Source: GCA-002701455 sp964342575
GTDB lineage: Bacteria > Pseudomonadota > Alphaproteobacteria > Thalassobaculales > Thalassobaculaceae
Assembly (NCBI GenBank): GCA_964342575.1
Contig: CAYFGZ010000101.1
Span: 1-12,771 of the forward strand
Reading direction: 5' to 3'
Length of the DNA: 12,771 nt
The notes beneath the pieces were generated by a model, which searched no databases, was not told the origin of the DNA, and saw nothing but the letters and a program-made list of their open reading frames with translations. Every line of letters starts with the position of its first letter. Position 1 is the stretch's first letter. Position numbers and translations under genes: made by a program. This document shows positions 7,984 to 12,771 of the stretch, piece after piece.

Positions 7984-9279
7984 TCAAACTATATTTGAAT
8001 TCGCCCAGGATGATTTTTTTCGCCTTTCGATGTCCGCTTCCTTCCATGCATCTTCCCAATCATCCATAGAAGCAATTACATCTATCGCAATAGGCAATTT
8101 ATGGGATGGAGGAAAAGTATTTCCCGTTTCATCCTTGTTGTGGTTGCGGATGGCTCTGATGAGACTTTTTCGGTACGCTAGAATAGCTGCATCACTTGTC
8201 CCAAGCGTTTCCTGTGTTCTATCTTGTATTACACCTTGAGACTCGACCGCCCATTGATCGTGGACGTTGATGTCGTATCCCATACCCGTATAAGTTTCAT
8301 TCTTTTGTTCCTTAGCATTAAAGCCATAGTTATTCGCTTTTCCGGTTTTAGGAATATAATCCGGCATTTCATATAGTTCTAGGCGTTGTTTCCGCATAAT
8401 AGCTTGATCAACCGGCTCTCCAAAGCTAGTGAACATAGCGTACCAGTAACTCCGGAAGTCGTCGATGGGAACATGCCACTGAGTAAGGGTCATTTCACTG
8501 CTTAATGGAATATGAATTGCGTTCGGAAACACCTGATTAGTAACTCGCACGTGCATTCCTTGGTTATCTAAATTGCGAAGTGTTACGAGCCGATGACCGT
8601 AATCGGTTGCTTCAACTTTTATTTCTGGTCGATAGTAGTCTCTCATAAGTCGTGTCATCGGAATGTTATTAATATTGTCTCGAAACTGAAGCCCGTACTC
8701 CGTGTCTTCTTCGTCCTCCAAAAATCTATGGAGGAAGGAAGCATGTGCTGGATCAATGCCAACTTCTAGCAACTGTAGCCAGTTACATTCGACGAGTCCC
8801 TTGAAAGCAAAGGAATAGTTGCGGGGTGCGATTAAACAATCTAGATTTGGCAAATCCGGAGGAAATCCGGTTCCGAGATAACTAAAAATCACACCATTTT
8901 TTTCTCGCACAGGGTATGCCTTTTGTCTGATGCGTTTATACAGTTCGCTGTCTTTAGGCTCGGCTGGTTGTTCTATACACTGACCATTTATGTCGAATAA
9001 CCATCCATGAAATGGACATCGCAAACCTCCATCTTCGAGCCTTCCATAGCAAAGGTCTGCTCCCCTGTGCGCACAATGCCTACCTATTAGACCTAATTCA
9101 TTATTTTGGTTACTAAAGAGCACCAGTTTTTCACCGAACACTTCAACGGCGCGGACGGATCTCGTTTTGGGCAGTTCATCTGTCAATGCGATTGGTTGCC
9201 AATGTGATCTCAAAATACCGCCGGCTGGTGTTCCAGGACCGACACGTGTCATTAGCTCGTTCTGGGCGGAACTTGTCAT
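7984..9279 (-). CDS. Rieske non-heme iron oxygenase, phthalate-dioxygenase-type alpha subunit
   Basis: This 431-aa protein starts at the ATG ending at 9279. The frame is open to an ATG ending at 9387, but those extra 36 residues have no family likeness, whereas NELMTRVGPGTP just after the chosen start is typical of phthalate 4,5-dioxygenase-like oxygenases. AAAGG lies about eleven bases upstream, a somewhat long spacing. The [2Fe-2S] Rieske motif is RHCAHRGADL...RCPFHGW (C69, H71, C88, H91). The mononuclear iron site is EVGIDPAHASFLH, with H179 and H184. The family-typical block SQGVIQDRTQETLGTSDAAI follows in the C-terminal half. Members of this group hydroxylate aromatics or perform O- or N-demethylation, drawing electrons from a separate reductase. 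No reductase or ferredoxin gene is visible here. It is the first gene of a minus-strand unit with the GS-like ligase. Confidence 0.93.
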   Translation of the reverse strand: MTSSAQNELMTRVGPGTPAGGILRSHWQPIALTDELPKTRSVRAVEVFGEKLVLFSNQNNELGLIGRHCAHRGADLCYGRLEDGGLRCPFHGWLFDINGQCIEQPAEPKDSELYKRIRQKAYPVREKNGVIFSYLGTGFPPDLPNLDCLIAPRNYSFAFKGLVECNWLQLLEVGIDPAHASFLHRFLEDEEDTEYGLQFRDNINNIPMTRLMRDYYRPEIKVEATDYGHRLVTLRNLDNQGMHVRVTNQVFPNAIHIPLSSEMTLTQWHVPIDDFRSYWYAMFTSFGEPVDQAIMRKQRLELYEMPDYIPKTGKANNYGFNAKEQKNETYTGMGYDINVHDQWAVESQGVIQDRTQETLGTSDAAILAYRKSLIRAIRNHNKDETGNTFPPSHKLPIAIDVIASMDDWEDAWKEADIERRKKSSWANSNIV

Positions 9280-9439
9280 AGGCGAGTTTACCTTTGATTT
9301 AGTGTGATGCTTATCATTATTGTAAGAAAAGCCAATGCACAACCCCGACCGCGATTTTATGATCGCTAGACTGCCAATTACTTTCATCTATTACGGGTGT
9401 ACTTGGATATTAATAAGTTCCTTTCCAGTTAATAGTCTT

Positions 9440-9459
9440 GCCATGTTCTAACATTTGGC
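9440..9459. repeat. Imperfect inverted repeat, possible operator
   Basis: GCCATGTT-CT-AACATttGGC folds back with five pairs around the centre (ATGTT/AACAT) and three more (GCC/GGC) if two unpaired T bases are allowed on the right arm. It lies in the divergent intergenic region, about 160 bases upstream of the Rieske gene start. It could be a regulator site, but no regulator gene is present and the symmetry is imperfect. Confidence 0.3.
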
Positions 9460-9473
9460 GGGAACCTTGTTTG
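9460..9473 (+). repeat. GGGAACnnTGTTTG element, copy 1
   Basis: GGGAACCTTGTTTG matches the copy at 9556 at 12 of 14 positions, differing only in the two central bases. It directly abuts the imperfect inverted repeat ending at 9459. The inner AAC/GTT bases are themselves symmetric, as in many operator half-site pairs. Confidence 0.4.
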
Positions 9474-9555
9474 CTGGGGTTAATTTACGTGGAACGCATT
9501 TACAGCATTTTTGGATAAAAATCGAATGAATATTTGGTGCTTGAGATCGATAACA

Positions 9556-9569
9556 GGGAACAATGTTTG
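9556..9569 (+). repeat. GGGAACnnTGTTTG element, copy 2
   Basis: GGGAACAATGTTTG is the second copy, 96 bases after the first. A third, more degenerate GGGAACAAGGTGGT starts at 9597. The spacing of the first two is close to nine helical turns, which would suit binding on one face of the DNA, but this is inference. Confidence 0.4.
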
Positions 9570-9696
9570 TCAGAGAGACCGGCCGATCAAATGAACGGGA
9601 ACAAGGTGGTGACGACCAGCTATAATTTCAGTAAAAAACTATTTCCACGCTCGCGTCGGTGTACTATAGAGCGTCAAAAGTTCTTCGGAGATTAAA

Positions 9697-10722
9697 ATGA
9701 CGTTATTCGAGCGGTACCTAACAGTCTGGGTTGCCTTTTGTATTATAGCAGGGATCGTTTTGGGCAAAGTGTTGCCAGAACTTTTTGTTCTACTGGCAAG
9801 ATTGGAATATGAAAATGTCAACTTTCTAATAGCTGTACTGATTTGGGTGATGGTTTATCCCATGATGGTAGCCGTAGACTTTAAAAGTCTCCATAGGGTG
9901 GTAGAAGAGCCGAGAGGACTTATCATTACTATTGTTGTAAATTGGCTAGTAAAACCGTTTACAATGGCGGCGCTTGGCGTAGTATTTTTTAAGTGGATCT
10001 TTGCTGATTTGTTACCTGCCTCTGATGCCGATAGTTATATAGCGGGTCTTATTTTACTGGGAGCAGCACCATGTACGGCAATGGTATTCGTGTGGTCGCA
10101 ACTGACTGATGGTGACCCAAATTATACACTAGTACAAGTAAGTGTGAACGACGTCATTATGGTTTTTGCTTATGCGCCAATCGTTGCCTTTTTGCTCGGT
10201 GTCACAGATATACCAATCCCCTGGGAGACTCTTTTACTTTCCGTTGGTTTATATGTTTTAGTCCCACTGATATGCGGTGTCATAACTAGGAATTATTTAA
10301 TAAAGCGGAGTAGGGAAGTTGAAGTACTAGACCAGTTTAATTTAACTATAAAACCGTTTTCAATGTTAGCGTTGCTAGCAACGATTGTTCTTCTGTTTGG
10401 TTTTCAGGGCGAAAAAATAATAGCCCAACCGGCTCTAATAATTTTGATAGCAGTTCCGCTACTTATTCAGTCATATGGTGTCTTCGCAATAGCTTACTTT
10501 GTGACTTGGCGCTTGCGGGTGCCACATCGAGTGGCTGCTCCTTGTGCTATGATTGGTACGTCTAATTTTTTTGAATTAGCTGTAGCTGTGGCTATTAGTT
10601 TATTTGGGCTGCATTCGGGGGCAGCACTTGCAACTGTGGTTGGAGTTTTAGTTGAAGTTCCGGTAATGTTGTCACTAGTTGCTTTTGCCAATCGCACAAA
10701 AGCATGGTTTTTGCAGTCTTAG
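9697..10722 (+). CDS. ACR3-family arsenite efflux permease
   Basis: This 341-aa protein is hydrophobic throughout, with about ten membrane segments, as expected for ACR3 carriers of the bile acid/arsenite/riboflavin transporter superfamily. Diagnostic blocks are GLILLGAAPCTAMVFVWSQL (residues 117-136), containing the conserved Cys126 that is functionally required in studied ACR3 proteins, then DGDPNYTLVQVSVNDV, and GTSNFFELAVAVAISLFG (287-304) with the conserved Glu293. It should export arsenite across the inner membrane, driven by proton motive force. GGAG lies six bases before the ATG. No arsR, arsC or other arsenic gene is visible on either side, so it is either an isolated resistance gene or constitutive. 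A different anion substrate is possible, but the ACR3 motifs are strong. Confidence 0.9.
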   Translation: MTLFERYLTVWVAFCIIAGIVLGKVLPELFVLLARLEYENVNFLIAVLIWVMVYPMMVAVDFKSLHRVVEEPRGLIITIVVNWLVKPFTMAALGVVFFKWIFADLLPASDADSYIAGLILLGAAPCTAMVFVWSQLTDGDPNYTLVQVSVNDVIMVFAYAPIVAFLLGVTDIPIPWETLLLSVGLYVLVPLICGVITRNYLIKRSREVEVLDQFNLTIKPFSMLALLATIVLLFGFQGEKIIAQPALIILIAVPLLIQSYGVFAIAYFVTWRLRVPHRVAAPCAMIGTSNFFELAVAVAISLFGLHSGAALATVVGVLVEVPVMLSLVAFANRTKAWFLQS

Positions 10723-10816
10723 GTATACAGCAAAGGGCCCCAAAGTATCTAGATGTTAATAAATTTGTGTGGCAGAGAAACTTTCATAAAATTCTCCATG
10801 AGGTTAAATCAATTAA

Positions 10817-11512
10817 ATGATTAAAAAGTGGGATACTGGAATTGTTGGGAACCGATCCAAAAAAGTTAAACTAAAGACAGCGCGTGGTCGATCTGTGTCA
10901 TCCCAACGTTGGCTTAGTAGGCAGTTGAATGACCCTTATGTCAAGGAGGCGAAGCGATTAGGTTTGCGATCCCGTTCAGCCTTTAAGCTCATACAGCTAG
11001 ATGAAAAATTCAATCTTCTTCGACCTGGTCAGAGGATCGTTGACTTGGGTGCAGCCCCGGGAGGGTGGACCCAAGTGGCAGCTCAGCAAATAAAAGATAC
11101 TGAAAAAAACGGAAAAGTAATTGGATTTGATGTTTTGCCTATAGAACCAATTACGGGAGCCGAATTGGTGCAAGGGGACTTCATGGTTCAAAAGGACGTT
11201 GATACACTAAGTTCGCTCCTAGATGGAACTGCTGATTTAGTACTTAGCGATATGGCAGCTCCCACAACAGGGCATGCTTCGACCGACCACATTAGGACGG
11301 TGGCTCTTTGTGAGGCGGCTTATGAATTCGCCAGAGAAACTTTGTCCATGGACGGCGTCTTCGTTGCCAAAGTTTTTAAGGGCGGTAGCGAACAGGGTTT
11401 ATTAGCTAGAATGAAAAGGGAGTTTAAGACTGTTCGTCATGTTAAACCTAAAGCCAGCCGCCCCGAGTCGCCAGAAACTTATGTTATTGCACAGGGTTAT
11501 AAGGGTATATAG
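10817..11512 (+). CDS. rlmE: 23S rRNA (uridine-2552 2'-O)-methyltransferase RlmE (FtsJ/RrmJ)
   Basis: This 231-aa protein is slightly longer than the 209-aa E. coli enzyme because of an N-terminal basic extension (about 20 residues). It carries RSRSAFKL (residues 51-58), the SAM-binding DLGAAPGGWTQVA (76-88), LSDMAAP (143-149), AKVFKGG (184-190) and SPETYV (218-223). The catalytic K-D-K-E set maps to K57, D145, K185 and E220, with the same spacing as E. coli K38, D124, K164 and E199 apart from a two-residue insertion between the first two. It methylates U2552 in the A-loop of 23S rRNA during late 50S assembly. The ribosome binding site is weak (GAGG about 13 bases before the ATG). The guaB gene follows 132 bases downstream on the same strand, an arrangement common in alphaproteobacteria. 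Confidence 0.95.
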   Translation: MIKKWDTGIVGNRSKKVKLKTARGRSVSSQRWLSRQLNDPYVKEAKRLGLRSRSAFKLIQLDEKFNLLRPGQRIVDLGAAPGGWTQVAAQQIKDTEKNGKVIGFDVLPIEPITGAELVQGDFMVQKDVDTLSSLLDGTADLVLSDMAAPTTGHASTDHIRTVALCEAAYEFARETLSMDGVFVAKVFKGGSEQGLLARMKREFKTVRHVKPKASRPESPETYVIAQGYKGI

Positions 11513-11644
11513 AAATTGGAATGCTGAAATATGTTGCTGGAAAGGCCTTTTATTGAGGTATTGCCGGTATCACTGTAAAAAGTAACTTGGATAATTTTAT
11601 GGAAGCTGTATATTGCGGCGTCACTGCTGCTTGTGGAGGCTAGC
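11513..11644 (+). promoter_or_regulatory. rlmE-guaB intergenic region
   Basis: These 132 bases hold the guaB Shine-Dalgarno GGAGG at 11635-11639, five bases before the ATG. The palindrome AAAGGCCTTT (about 11540-11550) has no loop and is not a credible terminator. I see no well-spaced sigma70 promoter, so guaB may be partly read from upstream. Confidence 0.4.
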
Positions 11645-12771
11645 ATGCAAATACGAGACGCTTTGACTTTTGACGATGTTCTTTTGGAGCCAGCTCATTC
11701 GTCAATAATGCCGGGATCTGTTGATGTTTCTACCCGACTTACTAGTGAGATAACGCTTGGCATTCCCCTGCTTTCGGCTGCTATGGATACAGTCACAGAA
11801 AGTAGACTAGCAATAGCGATGGCGCAGCTTGGTGGATTGGGTGTGATACACAAAAATATGGAAATAGAACGCCAAGCAGCTGAAGTAAGGGCGGTGAAAA
11901 AATTTGAAGCTGGTATGGTGGTTAACCCAGTGACGATTTACCCAGATCAGACACTTGCCGAAGCCTTGTCGCTAATGGAGCAACACAGGATAAGCGGTAT
12001 TCCTGTCGTTAGACGCCGTTCTTGCAGGCTAGCTGGTATAATAACAAACAGAGATGTACGGTTTGCAACTGACCAAAGTCAGCTAGTCGACGAGTTAATG
12101 ACTAAGAAGGTGATTACTGTTTCGGAAAACGTTACACCAGCCGATGCTCGGAGATTACTGCATCAGCATCGGATTGAAAAATTGGTAGTAACTGATAAAG
12201 ACCAAAAGTGTGTCGGCCTCATAACGGTTACGGATATAGAAAAGGCTCAGAACCATCCGGATGCTTGTAAGGATGGCCAAGGCCGACTGCGTTCTGCTGC
12301 AGCCACGGGAATAGGGGAAGAAGGTATTGAACGTGCCGCGGCCTTATTCGACGCTGAGGTTGACGTTATTGTAGTTGACACCGCTCACGGGCATTCAGAG
12401 AACGTTTTGCAGTCAGTATCAAAAATTAGAAAGCTTTCCAACTATACGCAAATAGTCGCAGGAAATGTGGCGACTGCCGATGGTGCAAAGGCTCTCTTGG
12501 ATACAGGGGCTGACGCGATCAAGGTAGGAATAGGGCCAGGGTCAATTTGTACCACACGCATGGTTGCCGGAGTCGGTGTTCCCCAGCTGACCGCTATACT
12601 GGATACGGTAGAAGTCTGTAAAACGGGCAATATTCCAGTTATATCAGATGGCGGTATAAAGTATTCAGGGGATCTAGCTAAAGCCATAGCAGCTGGAGCG
12701 GACTGTGCTATGCTAGGATCTCTTTTTGCTGGAACTGACGAAAGTCCAGGGGAGGTGTTTTTACATCAAGG
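11645..12771 (+). CDS. guaB: IMP dehydrogenase (3' end beyond the window)
   Basis: The window holds the first 375 codons of an enzyme usually about 485-500 aa long; the frame is still open at the last base. The protein begins MQIRDALTFDDVLLEPAHSS, a standard IMPDH N-terminus, followed by SAAMDTVTESRLAIAMAQLG and GVIHKNM. Residues about 90-200 form the paired CBS (Bateman) domains that bind nucleotides and regulate the enzyme, including GIPVV and ITNRDVRF. The barrel resumes with VIVVDTAHGHS, AGNVAT and KVGIGPGSICTTR, where Cys302 is the catalytic nucleophile, and then VISDGGIKYSGD. It oxidises IMP to XMP with NAD, the committed step of GMP synthesis in the cytoplasm. The ATG at 11645 is supported by a strong GGAGG five bases upstream. 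No defect is seen in the visible part. Confidence 0.97.
   Translation, partial: MQIRDALTFDDVLLEPAHSSIMPGSVDVSTRLTSEITLGIPLLSAAMDTVTESRLAIAMAQLGGLGVIHKNMEIERQAAEVRAVKKFEAGMVVNPVTIYPDQTLAEALSLMEQHRISGIPVVRRRSCRLAGIITNRDVRFATDQSQLVDELMTKKVITVSENVTPADARRLLHQHRIEKLVVTDKDQKCVGLITVTDIEKAQNHPDACKDGQGRLRSAAATGIGEEGIERAAALFDAEVDVIVVDTAHGHSENVLQSVSKIRKLSNYTQIVAGNVATADGAKALLDTGADAIKVGIGPGSICTTRMVAGVGVPQLTAILDTVEVCKTGNIPVISDGGIKYSGDLAKAIAAGADCAMLGSLFAGTDESPGEVFLHQ

Larger units (their letters stand above)
9280..9696. promoter_or_regulatory. Divergent intergenic region upstream of the Rieske and ACR3 genes
   Basis: These 417 bases separate divergent genes and must carry both promoters. The part at 9280-9387 is open in the Rieske frame but does not look like protein of that family. 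The rest shows no defensible gene. A perfect -10-like TATAAT sits at 9621-9626 on the + strand, 70 bases before the ACR3 start, but its -35 position is poor. The region also contains a repeated GGGAAC-based element and an imperfect inverted repeat, listed separately. The ACR3 Shine-Dalgarno GGAG is at 9687-9690. Confidence 0.6.

Noticed and set aside
9621..9626. Perfect TATAAT as the ACR3 promoter
   Set aside because: The -35 position (about 9598-9603) matches poorly, so it is mentioned only within the intergenic entry.
12442..12687. Minus-strand 81-codon frame
   Set aside because: Lies inside guaB, whose catalytic loop is coded here on the + strand.
1..12771. CRISPR arrays, tRNA/rRNA genes, insertion sequences, transposases or attachment sites
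   Set aside because: Reading both strands by eye, I found no regularly spaced repeats, no cloverleaf-like segments and no transposase or integrase motifs. Subtle short RNAs cannot be excluded without a covariance search.

Overview
The window is bacterial chromosomal DNA with moderately low GC, dense coding and short spacers. It most resembles an alphaproteobacterium, possibly a marine one. The main clues are an RlmE with the N-terminal 'KTARGR..SSQRWL.RQLNDPYV' block that I associate with alphaproteobacteria, and its position just upstream of guaB, a neighbourhood common in that class. This placement is inferred from protein style and gene order, not from any search.

Region 1 (1-5275, + strand) is a probable four-gene operon. 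It contains the 3' part of a dienelactone-hydrolase-family gene, a threonine-aldolase/beta-eliminating-lyase-family PLP enzyme, and the two subunits of a hydantoinase/oxoprolinase-family enzyme (hyuA-like, hyuB-like). The last two junctions are 4-base start/stop overlaps, so translation is probably coupled.

Region 2 (5368-9279, - strand) converges on region 1. In transcription order it carries a phthalate-dioxygenase-type Rieske oxygenase, a glutamine-synthetase-like ligase only 18 bases later, and, after a 213-base AT-rich gap, a TauD/TfdA-type Fe(II)/2-oxoglutarate dioxygenase. No ferredoxin, reductase, transporter for the substrate, or regulator is visible.

A 417-base divergent intergenic region (9280-9696) separates region 2 from region 3. 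It holds a repeated GGGAACnnTGTTTG element and an imperfect inverted repeat that could be operator sites.

Region 3 (9697-12771, + strand) carries an ACR3-family arsenite efflux permease, rlmE (23S rRNA 2'-O-methyltransferase) and the first 375 codons of guaB (IMP dehydrogenase), which runs off the window.

Together, regions 1 and 2 look like an accessory catabolic block beside housekeeping genes. It combines an ATP-dependent ligase that could glutamylate an amine, two different iron oxygenases, an ATP-dependent amide or ring-opening (or carboxylating) enzyme, a Cys-His-Asp hydrolase and a C-C lyase. The pairing of a glutamine-synthetase-like gene with a Rieske oxygenase recalls the logic of aniline dioxygenase systems. 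I therefore suggest, as a hypothesis only, a pathway for degrading an amine, amide or N-heterocycle. The substrate cannot be read from the sequence.
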